Assembly: GCA_030077755.1 (NCBI GenBank)
Contig: JAQJZZ010000015.1
Location: 744,001-808,000, forward strand
Origin: Filosporella fistucella
Taxonomy: Eukaryota > Ascomycota > Leotiomycetes > Helotiales
Length of the DNA stretch: 64,000 nt
Direction: 5' to 3'
Each line of letters opens with the position of its first letter. Position 1 is the stretch's first letter. The position numbers were made by a program, and so were the translations under genes. Under the pieces are notes generated by a model, which was given only the letters and a program-made list of their open reading frames with translations, was not told the DNA's origin and did not search any database. Positions 35,501 to 46,617 of the stretch are shown here, one piece after another.

Positions 35501-38330
35501 ATTTGAAGTTTTTGATTCCTGGTGGACCCCTACAGCAACGTCAGAAACACGAGGCAAGGCCATCGAACAGAATCACAAACGGGCCAATAACTAATCCCTT
35601 TTTGAGGCCTCCTGGGAAATGGATGTCCCACGATTTCACATCGAGACTGCCCCATTTGATACATACCTGGAAAGTCAGCTTGTATCTAACACAATTATCA
35701 TTTCATCAAATCAGACTTACGAAGAAGAGCCAAAGAACACAGGGTAGACGAATCACATCAGGACCAGGTGGTACATCAGGAAAGTTTATGTCAATCTTGA
35801 TTGGCTCGATCGAGAGCTCAGGTGGCCATGGAGGCCAGTTCGTTGGCGGTACCGGCGGCAATGTCACCTTGGGCATTTCAGGTAAGTCGAATGAATATGG
35901 CGGCCACGTCGGGATAGGTACCGGAGGCAAAGGCGGTGGAGTGAAGTGTGGAGCATGTTTCGTTGAAGTCCAACTTTGTGGGGGTCCTGACAACATCATA
36001 GGCCAAGGTGGCAATGTCAAATTCCTTGTCGTCGTCTTACTATTACTATCGGTCACCGTAACAATCACGGGGGGCAGGTCTATACTCGGGAACAAGGTGA
36101 TGAGAGCCCCAGGTGATTGATTGCTCGTTATGTGGTAGTTGTAATAACTTATCACGGTGATTGTGATGACTGGAGGAATGATCGTTATCGTTGTTACGGA
36201 GTTCGGGATGGTTGTTCCTCCTACAATAGTGCTACCAGTGCCCACAGCGATGGTGGTTCCTCCCACGACGGTGCTACCTGTGCCAACAGCAAGGGACGTT
36301 GTGTATGGTGCTGGTGTGATTGTGGATGCAGATGGCAATGTGCTAGGCGCAAAGACCATATTGCATGGTCCAATACATTGAGCTACTGGACGAGTTGTGA
36401 CCGAGTTCACGACAGAGCTGTACACTTGAGTGCCGACATAGAAAATTGGACCATAGTCATTTTCGTCGGTGCTGGGAATCATTAGTTGATGGTCATGAAT
36501 ACAGATGGCGGACTTACGTGTTGGTGACTTGGAAGTCGATACTCCACACCATGGTACCTCCAAATCCTCTCAGGTCAGCCCAAGCTTTTTTTCTTGCAAA
36601 TGTCTCATCATCGTCATAGCCAATCCATTGGTCGCCCCAGGTTATTTGCTTCATCAGGGAGTTCTCAAGGAATTTTGGTTGTATGTTCTGCGCTGCGATC
36701 ACCTGTTGAATCTCTCTCAATGACATGACCCCCTCGAAATTGGTACATTGTCCTGGTTTGCTGGGGCCAGAGAAGGGACACAGGAGATCCGTACAACCTG
36801 GATTTGCCAAGGTGTAGCCTCTTCCGTACATGGCAAGACCGAAATTGATTTTCTCAGGCTTGAGACCATCGAACCAAAGCGGTATAACGTCTTTGGCAAT
36901 CTCTGTAATATCAGCTTGACCTCGTACAAGCTTGCCAAGAGTAAGAACATCGGTGTCCCAAGAACCATGAAGATCGTACGCCATGAAACCAAAAAAGTCA
37001 ACATATGGTTCCATCACTTTGGCATCAAACCATCTCAAGTACCAGTAGTCCGGGGCAAGAGTTAAACTGATACCCGTAGATGTACCGTATGCAGCTCTCA
37101 TTTCTTTCAGCAGAAGGGGAAAATTTCTCGTGTCAGCTAATTTTCGACCACCTCTCTTTTCATCACCAGGATACTCCCAGTCGAGGTCAATTCCTGTGAA
37201 ACCGTACTTAGTCATGTATGCTTTTGCAGAGGCAATGAATGCGGCTCTGTTGGCCTTGTTGGAAACCAAGTCACTCCTAGAAGTTGTCAGCTTATGTGCA
37301 ATAGATTCAAGCGCGACGTACCATGTTGTATGCGTAGCAGTATTATTATCGCTGAAATCGAAGCCTCCAACAGCAATCCACGTCTTCAGGTTTCGAGTCT
37401 TCGCGAGATCAGTGAATTCAAGCATTCTCTTCTCGTCATCGGGATGCATGGGTATCATAGCGAATGATTCTGGGTCAATGGATGCGAATGCATAATACAA
37501 ATGCGTATAGCCATCAGTATTCAATTGTTTTGGCTCTACCTTGTTGCATGCGCGCGTTCGAACATTCCATGATTGGTAGTATCCGATTTTGCGGCCGTCT
37601 GTACTCCTGTCTGCTGCGGGTCTGGACGGCTCACCAGTGATGAAGCATGCTCCATATCCGGCTTGACATGGGAGAGTGCCATGAAGGGGATCAGCGTTGC
37701 CGCAATATGGTTCCGTGGTCTGTGGTCGTCAGTATCCCAGTCAGGAGGAAGTAGATTTGACTTACACCACACCACCCTGATGCCGAACAGCAAAGTTTCA
37801 TGCCACAAGGCATATCAGCATTCTCACTGAATTCTCCACACATTGCAGTAGCTTCACATAGTGAAGTGCAATTCCCTTTACCACAATGCGTTGGGCCATA
37901 ACCACAGATATGATCTTTGCTGCAGCAACTGGACAGAAATCAGTTGAGGGCCTGGAAAAAGTATTTGTACATACCTTCCGTCAATACATGGTCCATCATC
38001 ACAGCGTAGAGCATCACGTTTTTGGAGGCTTCCACCCGATAAGAGAGTCACCGAATTGTTCAACAAAGGAACTGGTGGGGCTTTGGCGGGATTCTGATGA
38101 CTTGGGCTCTGAAAAATGTCTCTACTCCATAAATTTGGGAGTTGCTCTATGTCGTTGTAATGAGTTGCTTGGAGAGGCGCCTTCTCAGGTGGTGATTTCT
38201 GGACAGCTGCTGGCTGAGTTGGGTGGAAGTGTTGTCTCGTCTGCCATGATCCAAAAAGAGCCAATGTCAGAAGGCAAAGGAAAGAGAGGCCAAAAGCTCG
38301 AGAAACGAAGCTCGCTGAAAGTGGCCGCAT
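32530..38330 (-). CDS. CBM18-GH18 chitinase-subtilase fusion protein
   Basis: About 1,690 aa in 13 exons (38330-37975, 37928-37766, 37719-37322, 37276-36518, 36471-35721, 35666-about 35599, 35529-35449, 35400-34881, 34814-34455, 34406-34073, 34008-33777, 33668-33610, 33530-32530). Order: N-terminal signal anchor (AFGLSFLCLLTLALFGSW); cysteine-rich chitin-binding CBM18-like region (DDGPCIDGSCCSKDHICGYG, MKLCCSASGWCG); GH18 domain with catalytic GIDLDWEYPG (Glu about 340); Ser/Thr/Pro-rich linker; conserved spacer (VTACARPTP, VKFTAYFYVKG); S8 subtilase with Asp in YIVEDAF (about 1145), His in MSHATQVA (about 1180), Asn in AAAGND and Ser in GTSLAAPF (about 1359); then a Cys-rich tail. Intron 6 lacks a canonical donor where the family alignment needs one (35598). 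An in-phase GT at 35631-35630 could substitute. Probably a wall or secreted enzyme. Confidence 0.83.
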
Positions 38331-39712
38331 ACTGTCGGCGGTGTTGGTGGATGCTTGAACTTCTCAGTACACTTCCCATCCCAATATAAGACGATGGTTG
38401 CGGCTTTCAGAGATACTCCAATGGTCTATATCATGAACCTACACATGAAGTCACTGGAGATAGACCGAGCCGTAGTCCGAGCCGCAGTCCGAGCAAGACA
38501 TTGTCATTGGCTTCCAAGGAGTCGATATTGGAAAAGAATCAAGCTCCACACGCATGTCATCAAGGGTTGTTACCTTAGTAAAGGCCGTTCACATGATTCC
38601 AAGATCTCGTAATGCTAACGTCGGAAAAGTATTTTCCAACTCCATGTCAGCTGCATTTCTCAAAAGGCATATGTCGGAAATCAATGACGAGTCAAAATCT
38701 TCCCAAAGACCTTGAGGCTTCAATAAGCACGGCTAAAAGACCTTACTGGAACAAACATAAGGTGATCTGCTATTAAAATCACAAGGGTTCTACCGAACTG
38801 TTACACAGTCAAGATCCACAAACGGCCTTAAACAGCGAAGCTTACTTCAACAGTACATTGCAATCATTGGGCGCAGCAATTGAGTTACATTAATGCTTAT
38901 GCCAAATATTTTTGCTTATGCAACATCTTTTTGCTCACCATATCGCATTTCGCAGCATCTTCTCCGTTTTCTGTAGGTTCCGGCTAAGTAAGCATCCCTC
39001 CTTTTCGGACTCGTTTATAAACGAAGGAAATGATTGGTCAATAAGTGCGGTCCGCAGCATCCTGGTATCAAATAATTAGATCTGTCTGACATTCTGCAGG
39101 TCATCTACAAATCACCTGCAGGCACAATATTGAAAGGACAAAGGACGATTGGTTTCATCTGATGTCTGGACAAAATTACCTAATGCGACTTCGTCGTAAA
39201 TTTCTGGATAAGGTTAATCAGTAGCTCTCAAATTTTTTGAGCTGACTGTGATTGTAACCTCGATTTTGCAGTGCATGGGAATGTTTTCTTCGAAGGATTT
39301 GCCAAGAATTCTCGGACTTTTCAGACCTATTATCGCCGCTTCCTCGTGACTGACGAGGGGCAGCAAGAATGTCTCCTATTCACCAAATTCGGTCGCAGAG
39401 GTGAAGTGAGCAATGTTTCCTGCTGGTGACAACTTGATAACACTGAATAGTTCATCCGGTGTTCGCCGAGAGCGGATGGTCGGATTCTCGTATTTCGAAT
39501 GCATTGATATCTCGGAAAAGACCAGACAAATGAGGTGCGGTCTACAGTAGAATGAGATATTTGATGAACATTCGGCACAGTTTGGGTCTAGAGCTTGATA
39601 GACTTATCTCGGTATTTCTTATATAAGAAATAGATTTTCTCGTACAAATTCCCTGGCACGAATCAAGCAATACTTAGTAAATCTTTCAAGGCTTCGACTT
39701 TTAATACTCAAG
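38331..39712. promoter_or_regulatory. shared divergent promoter of the two chitin-related genes
   Basis: About 1.4 kb between the GH18-subtilase gene (minus) and the nine-CBM18 gene (plus). Both must draw their promoters from here, so co-regulation is plausible. A TATA-like TATATAAG lies near 39620, about 90 bases before the CBM18 ATG. No coding sequence is recognised. Confidence 0.45.
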
Positions 39713-41423
39713 ATGAAAGCTTCAAGTGTTCTTCTCCTGCTGCTGCCTGCGTTTGCATTGGCTCAAAGTACAACCACTACAGCACCACCAGCATGGACAA
39801 CGGGTGTTGAGACTGAGGATGGGTCATGTGGAGTGGCAGCAGGTTGGGTATGTAGCCCAACCTGGGGAGCATGTTGCTCAAAAGACAATATGTGTGGCCG
39901 TTCAGCTGCTTTCTGTGGTGATGGCTGGTAAGTCAATTCTCATTCTCAGCTCCACAAAAATTAATGACATAATAGTCAACCAAGTTTTGGAAACTGCAAT
40001 GCAATTCCCCCAGCTCCACCAGGCCCAGGAAGTATCTCTCCTGATGGGTCATGTGGTGGAACAAACAAGTACAATTGTACCGGCTCCAGCTTTGGAAATT
40101 GCTGCTCTGGCAGTGGATTCTGTGGCTCAAGCACTGATCACTGCGGGGCAACCTGTGATCCCCTCTTCGGTACATGCCCATCTGGCTCTCAAAACATAAC
40201 GACCAACGGGCAGTGCGGAGCAAATGGCAAAACGTGTAAAGGAGGAACCTTCGGAAGCTGCTGCTCTGGAAGTGGATTCTGCGGAGATACAGACGCTCAT
40301 TGTACTTCTGGATGTCAGAGCGGGTTCGGAACCTGTGCTGGTAGTTCAGGAGGTAACATCTCGACGGATGGCAGCTGCGGAGCTAACAATAAAACCTGCA
40401 AAGGCTCACAGTTTGGCGATTGCTGTTCGGGAAGCAACTTTTGTGGTTCGAGCTCAGACTTCTGTGGGGCTGGCTGTCAATCTGGATTCGGGAACTGTAC
40501 GAGTTCAAGCAATATCTCTACAGACGGATCTTGCTCGAAGAATGGTAAGACGTGTAAGGGATCAACGTTTGGAGACTGCTGTTCGTCAGCTGGCTTCTGC
40601 GGAAAGACCTCAGATTTCTGTGGAGCGGGATGCCAGAGCGGCTTCGGCAACTGTACGAGCACGAGCAATATTTCCATTGATGGATCTTGTAGTAAGAACG
40701 GAAAGACATGTAAAGGGTCAACTTTCGGAGATTGCTGCTCATCAGCCGGGTTCTGTGGAAAGACGACAGATTTCTGTGGAACTGGATGTCAAGCTTCATT
40801 TGGGAATTGCTCAGCACCAACCACCATCTCGACTGACGGAGCCTGTGGCAAGAATGGCAAGACGTGTAAAGGATCAACATTTGGTGATTGCTGTTCTGCA
40901 TCTGGCTTTTGTGGGAAGACCACCGAATTCTGCGATTCGGGATGTCAGACTGCATTTGGAACTTGTAATGCTGGATCAGGGAGTATATCGACCGACGGAG
41001 CTTGTGGGACGAAGAATAGCAAGACATGTGTTGGCTCGACTTTTGGGAATTGTTGCTCTAGCTCTGGTTTCTGTGGGAAAACTGCGAATTTCTGTGGTCA
41101 AGGATGGTAAGTTCTTCTCACGCAATGAGGTCGGGCCGTAACTCTGATGCTTGTGAACAGTCAAAAGAGTGCGTCGAGCGCTTGCATCACGACAAACATT
41201 CCATCAGTAAATGGAGACTGTGGGTCTACGAAAGGTGGATTCACTTGCGCTGGAGGTGATTTCAATGGACAATGCTGTAGTTCAGGGGGATTCTGCGGTA
41301 CGACGACAGCTCATTGTGGTACTGGCTGGTAAGCGCACTACTCTCTGTCTTTCCTTTTCCCCGAACAAAAAGTCAGCAAGCTAATTCCTCTATAGCCAAA
41401 AATCCTACGGGAAATGCACATAG
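39713..41423 (+). CDS. secreted protein with nine CBM18 chitin-binding modules
   Basis: Exons 39713-39927, 39976-41106, 41161-41328 and 41396-41423, 513 aa. A signal peptide (MKASSVLLLLLPAFALAQ) is followed by nine hevein-like CBM18 repeats, each with the pattern CG...C....FG.CCS..GFCG.....FC..GC. Every intron splits the TG|Y codon at the same place in a module, so exon borders follow the repeat borders. Modules 3-8 are closely alike (KNGKTCKGSTFGDCC), while 1, 2 and 9 are more diverged. There is no catalytic domain and no GPI signal. Likely roles, by family knowledge, are shielding fungal chitin from host chitinases or sequestering chitin fragments. It is divergent from the GH18-subtilase gene. 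Confidence 0.9.
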
Positions 41424-41605
41424 TAGCATAGTTGTACTCTTTCGAGTGAAGAATCTGCTGAATAGCTTGAAAATGACCATCTTCTTCATATCCAAGGGTC
41501 TAATGACTCAGATGTCTCTACAAACACCCCTTCACAGCCAATTCAAATACCCAGTGACCCAATTTAAGCTCAGCTAGGCCCCAAATCATGTTTAGTATAG
41601 CATTG

Positions 41606-42862
41606 CTATCGTTCTGAGCTTCTACAACCATTAATATAACACCGATAGTCAAGAACAGTCCGGAACGAGGAGTAGGAGATACGAACCTCTCTAAACCATC
41701 CAAACTGTGGTAAAGACCCTGACCAGGTTTGCTTAAACGCATCAGGTGGAAGATATAATAAACTTCGGAACTTTTCGACTATAAGGAAGAGTCGGGCGAG
41801 TACATAAGCCACCAGAAACGTGATCAGAAGCACGCCAACAATGAATCGTCCAACTGGTGATGTGGTACGCTTATAATACCCATCAATCTCAGAATAATAT
41901 AAGGGCCAGATAGATAGGACTGGCAAAGCGCTTATCAAGATGGAACAGACTCTCCACCCAAGTCGTTCAATCAGTATCGGAAACTGGAAATTCGAAGCAA
42001 GGCAATGAACGCCACCGAAGAATATACCACCGACAACAGCACCGAAATCTTGAGAGATAATCTCATCATTGCCCCCTAAACTGTCCCAAATATCTCTTGT
42101 GCGCTGTTTTTCCAACGTTGTATAGTGTGCACCATCATTGGGAAGTGGAGTCAAATCATATTCGAATCCTTCTCCAGTGTCTTTTCGGGTTCTATTTTGC
42201 GCCCATACATACGTTGGTCCACATCTATTAACGCTCATGAGACTTTCCCAGGAAGGATATTGCTACTTCCGGTCCTGTCACTTATTTCTGTATGTGATGG
42301 CCATCGCCGTGAACTGGATATGATCGGTCCATAGGCGACCCGTAGTTGGAAGCTGGAGCTATCGATAACTGGGGCGTATGGTATTCATTCGGCCCATGGA
42401 TGAGCGGACTTATTCTTGCTCCCTGTGAGATATCCAAAGAGTCCGCAGATTCTCCAAGCAAAAGTAAAGCATGCTTTGCAACGTGTATTGCATGGCCATT
42501 CACATGCGGCCGTACCGTCCTGAGTTGAGCTTCAGCAACTAGCTCTGCTCTATCATCTTCGTAAGTGTCATAGAAAGCTTGCACTTTCTCGTTCATCTGA
42601 AGATCGTAAGTATGTGTTTCGTGCTACACAAACAGGCTGATAATTACCGTCGTAGGTGACATCTGGACTTTGCTTAAGATAACTCGCTCTTCGAGATGTT
42701 CTAACGGTTCTGTCAGTTTGGTAAGGACTTGGTCAGGTGTGTAAGTGATTGGTAATGATTCGAGCTTGATATCTCCGATGGTATTCCCGGTCTCGAGCTG
42801 ACTGCAACTGCCATCGATAGTTCTCGCTGTCCTTGAGGGATTGCGCCTTCCGACGGCATACT
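41606..42862 (-). CDS. uncharacterised fungal multi-pass membrane protein (possibly broken)
   Basis: The last exon (about 42229-41606) encodes a C-terminal domain with three membrane segments: DFGAVVGGIFFGGVHCLASN, RVCSILISALPVLSIW and FIVGVLLITFLVAYVLARLF followed by LIVEKFRSLLYLPPDAF. This pattern is common to an unnamed family of fungal membrane proteins. Upstream, coding-like pieces (KLTEPLEHLEERVILSKV; then, after a probable intron, MNEKVQAFYDTYEDDRAELV) run to about 42283. A stop at the end of this piece (HGDGHHIQK) has no clean splice to the next exon. No good first exon or start was found. It may be a gene with unrecognised introns or the 3' remnant of one, lying against the DUF3433 relic. 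Confidence 0.4.
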
Positions 42863-42889
42863 TCTAATCCTATCAGGCTGCTCTTTCCC

Positions 42890-44686
42890 ATACAGTCATG
42901 ACATGTACAGCTGTTCACATCAGAGGCATATCTTCTTGTCATTGTGGAGTGCGATTCTGCGGGGGTTCTGAAAGCTCAATGGTACTCTCTGTGCCAAGAC
43001 GCTGGGTGAGTCTCAAGCCAGAAGCGGGAGCTACAGTAGCTGCATTAGCGGGCATGCATATGCACCCCGGTAACGTTGAAGAAGCGCCAGTGCCGAGACT
43101 CTAGAAACTTTCCAATGTTTATTCTTGAGGGCCGTATAGGTTACTTCGCCCGGTAGGAGACAGTTGTAATCTAGCAAAAGATTTCAGCCGCTGGCTGCTG
43201 ACCAGACAGCCCGATAAATGTTTGAGTGGATCGATAGAACATGTCAACATCCTCCCAACACCATGTATATAGTGACGCGATGAAAGTCCTTATGAATGAG
43301 ATGATGAACAATGCCACTCCAGTAGACATAGGAAGATGTACGCCTAGCTCAATGCCACAAGCGAGTGCAGTGATGAACGATCTACATAGAACGACAGTCA
43401 TCAATGTCCAAAAGTACATAACAGCTGGTTGGATGTTGATGTATCCAGAGCGATATCGCAGTTTCCTGAGCCTTTCAATATTCACTATTGATTATGTTAG
43501 GTGGTATCTATTGAACTCTTGTCTTGAGGGGGTAATATACAATTCAAAACTTTGGGCTTGTCGTCGGGAGATGTTTGTATTTCGGTATCTGCTTCTGCAT
43601 CTTCTTCATGCCCAAAAGAATCTGACAGAACCTTTAGAGCTGAGAGCTGACTTCTCGTCATGATAATGCACATACCTTCCAAGTCTGACTCACAGCGACC
43701 GAACCCATCCCATATTGCGAAATTTCCGGCATATGGACCTCCTGTCAGCTGTATCTGTTCCCTCGAATTTGTCTAGGAAGTCCGAGCGGCGGAAGAGGAT
43801 AAGATGGTCAACAATAGGTATGGGGGTCCCATCGCAGACCAGTTTCCACGTTTCGCAATTGGAAAATTAGAATCACGATTAAGAACGCCGTCAAGCTGTA
43901 TATCGCGATAACTGGATATAACGACCAATTTGTGACAATGACCTGCCAGCTGTCTGTCATAGTGAGCAGGGTCGCTTTGAAGGAAAGGATCTGTGCAGAG
44001 AGCCAGAACAGAATCCATGACAAGATAAGCCTGAAGCTACAGCTCCTGACCACGTCCCGAATACTGGTTTCTTGGAAATACTTTTTCAAGATATATTTCT
44101 CTGCTGTTGAACCATTTCCTGAAGCACATTGGATGAAAGGTTTCAATCGACTCACTGCAAGAGTGACTCCACGTAGGAACGAAGCGCTGATAGTTCCAAT
44201 TACTAAGGGCAATATTGGGCGAAGAAGAATCCTCATTCGCAAAGAACCTGGAATCTCGGCCTGAAGATCAGCCCAATCAATAAAGCACAGATGAGCAGAT
44301 GGAACAGAAGACCACCGCCCAAAAATAATGTAGTAAGTACAATAGGCTTAAAATCCAATTTGGAGCGAAAAATTTCTTCGGGTGCCACGGGTATGAGAAT
44401 ATGTCTATCACCTATGATAATTAGAAACTTCTAAGTATTATGGATCCAACGACTTACGTAAAGGGGTCTCTTTGGCACCTTCATCTCAGTGTTCTGGTGA
44501 TGTTGACAAGGAGATCGGGACACAATCATTCTCTACAGTATCAGATCTCGTTGAGGGCAAAACTTGATCAGGCTCGCCTCTAGCTGGTACAGGTTTGTTA
44601 GCCTTGATAATATGTTTTGGATCAGGCTGGTCAGACTCTCCATCGGGGGATGCCACACCCGTAAAAGAGGATGCTGCGACTTTCAT
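42890..44686 (-). pseudogene. DUF3433 membrane-protein gene, degenerate
   Basis: DUF3433 proteins are large fungal membrane proteins of unknown function. Recognisable blocks in order: MKVAASSFTGVASPDGESD (44686), LSRLKPFIQCASGNGSTAEK, FKATLLTMTDSWQV...LYPVIAIYSL, ETGLRWDP, IVDHLILFRRSDFLDKFEGT, and further on WCWEDVDMFYRSTQTFIGL and TALKNKHWKVSRVSALAL. Breaks include an in-frame TGA after STSPEH (near 44486), a frame change near 44252, one extra base between GLRWDPHT and IVDHL near 43808, and more beyond 43170. The second half of the gene is missing or unrecognisable. This is an old pseudogene. Confidence 0.72.
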
Positions 44687-46039
44687 TTGATAACCACTTG
44701 GTGTTTGTGATGGATGATCTGCGGGGAATTCCTTTTACTCTCAAATGATGAAATAGGAACGAATGTCAAGGCATGTTAGGGCGGTGTTCCCCGAAGAAGC
44801 GTGAATTAAATACCCTGTCCAAACTTGCTTTAGAAATATAGGCAACAGAGCAAAATTTGTTTTCCGGGCTGAGATATCGTGGTGGAGAAGCACCTCAACA
44901 CCTCGCCGCTGGGTGAGTACTGGTGGCGTGGAGGAGATAGTAATGGAGAAACAGAACATGCACGTATCAGCTCATCTACAGAGTTCTGTACGGATAGTTT
45001 GAACGCCACAACTGCACAAGGGAAGCCCACATACAGAGTGTACTACACGAGATATCCCCCCAGCCTTATCCACAATTCCTATTAGCGCTGTTCCTCTTGG
45101 CTTAAGCCACGGTGATTGTCACAGTACCAATGTAATAACCCAATGCAAAAGGTTTGCATCTTTGGTTGCCTACTACTGGGCCGAAATGAACGATGATGGC
45201 TCTTCGCAGTATTGCGTGCCTACATACTGTATCACAGTGACTGGGGAAAATGCCCGGAGATATTTTGCAAGGCTGTCTCTATCACCTGTCTATTTTCCAA
45301 GCAGGATACAAGGTAAAATAATTATGACACAAAAAAAGGAAACACCCCGGCAGATCAAACAAGCTTCGCTTGAAAAAGTTTACTTGAACATACCCAAGAG
45401 GGTGGAAAGGAGCCAAAAAAAAAAAAAACCGTGTGCAGTGTGTTTCTGTGCGATGGGTATATTGCGTAGCTTAAGGAGGACGGGGATTGTCTGGTCGAGT
45501 TTTATTCCCATATGGGCTTCAAGTCTTTTCAAAAATCATTCAGAGACCTCAGTTTTGCCTGCCTCCACGCCGCGGAATCTTTTCACTGCAAATCGATTTG
45601 AGCCTCGTGAGCGATGCTAGAGCCCGAAACTTGGCTTCGGGCTTCAGGTTCTTAAGGAGGGCGAGGACTATATTCTCTTGCCCTTAACATCTAATCGCAT
45701 CTCTCGCCGATATATACGTCTTATATAGTTGAGGCTACGCTTTACCCACCACCTGCATCATTAAATACCATCCACAAAATTTCCGCTAATGCGCTGGATA
45801 CTCTGCGGGGGATGCGATCATACCGATAGCCATATTACCATAGACAATATAAAATTCTTATGGCAGTTGTTGTATTCTCACTTTCAAGTAGCTGGGCTCC
45901 TAGGTCGCTAAATATGATATGCTTCTTGTTGTTACATGTGCTCGCATTGTTGATGTCAGTTACGAGATCCCTTCTCTCAAAAGATGTCGTAACACCAGCC
46001 AATCATGACCGAAAAGTCTCGCATTGTAATTATATACAG
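44687..46039. other. intergenic, no gene seen
   Basis: Over 1.3 kb between two pseudogenes. It contains a short poly-A run near 45418, a small perfect hairpin (45621-45643) and a weak direct repeat CTTAAGGAGG (45470 and 45651). No coding similarity. Confidence 0.4.
45621..45643. repeat. 8-bp inverted repeat (hairpin)
   Basis: AGCCCGAA and TTCGGGCT are perfect inverted arms around a seven-base loop. No T-tract or gene end follows, so a terminator role is not supported. Confidence 0.5.
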
Positions 46040-46480
46040 TTCGTGACATGCCGCCCCAGCAACAATCTCATTCGCATATCTAGTCCCAATCAAGATTATT
46101 CCCCATGGCCGATGTCACACACCTGAGTTCCTCCTTGGAAAGTTCAACCCGATGTCCTCGGTCCATGTAAGAAATTCAGTTCCCAATTTGACCCCCACCA
46201 GTTATATTGGGCTTTACATTAGCGTCACTCCAGCGCTGAGGGCAGAATGTCTACGCATTGTCACCCCAAAACTCCGAAAACCGATTCATGGCCCATGGTG
46301 AAATTAAAATAGTCGTTCCCTTAGGAACCAGGACGCCTCGCAGATTGGTATCCACTTCCATAACAAGTAATAGCAAAGGTGCTATAAGATATAGACGAAG
46401 TGTTTGGTTCATGACGCTGTTCAGGATTAGAAGGGTTTCCAATATGGGAGAGCATTTAGAGGGTTTCGCCTGAGCGAGTG
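46040..46480 (-). pseudogene. cytochrome P450 fragment
   Basis: A short piece of the C-terminal half of a microsomal P450: LNSVMNQTLRLYLIAPLLLL (equivalent to the K-helix ETLRL with the Glu changed to Gln), VLVPKGTTILISPWAMNR and FSEFWGDNA. After a stop and a frame change come remains of CPQRWSDANVKPN (the usual PERW region). The heme-binding FxxGxRxC loop cannot be read. No flanking exons of the N-terminal half were found. This is a dead fragment. Confidence 0.72.
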
Positions 46481-46617
46481 AGCCTCGAACTTTGTTTCGT
46501 AGGGCGGTCTGGATGCCTGGATTGATTGCTAGGAGATGGGAAGCTCAAATAAAGGCCGAAGAAGTTGTTTCGTGACTAGGGGAAATTTTCAACCAAATTT
46601 GACACCTAAAGTGAAAT

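Noticed and set aside
40224..41141. A long plus-strand open frame inside the CBM18 gene (over 300 codons).
   Set aside because: It is the shifted frame of tandem repeats, with Arg/Val-rich composition and no signal peptide; the CBM18 frame explains the sequence.
45621..45643. Hairpin as a transcription terminator.
   Set aside because: No gene end next to it and fungal polymerase II does not use such terminators.
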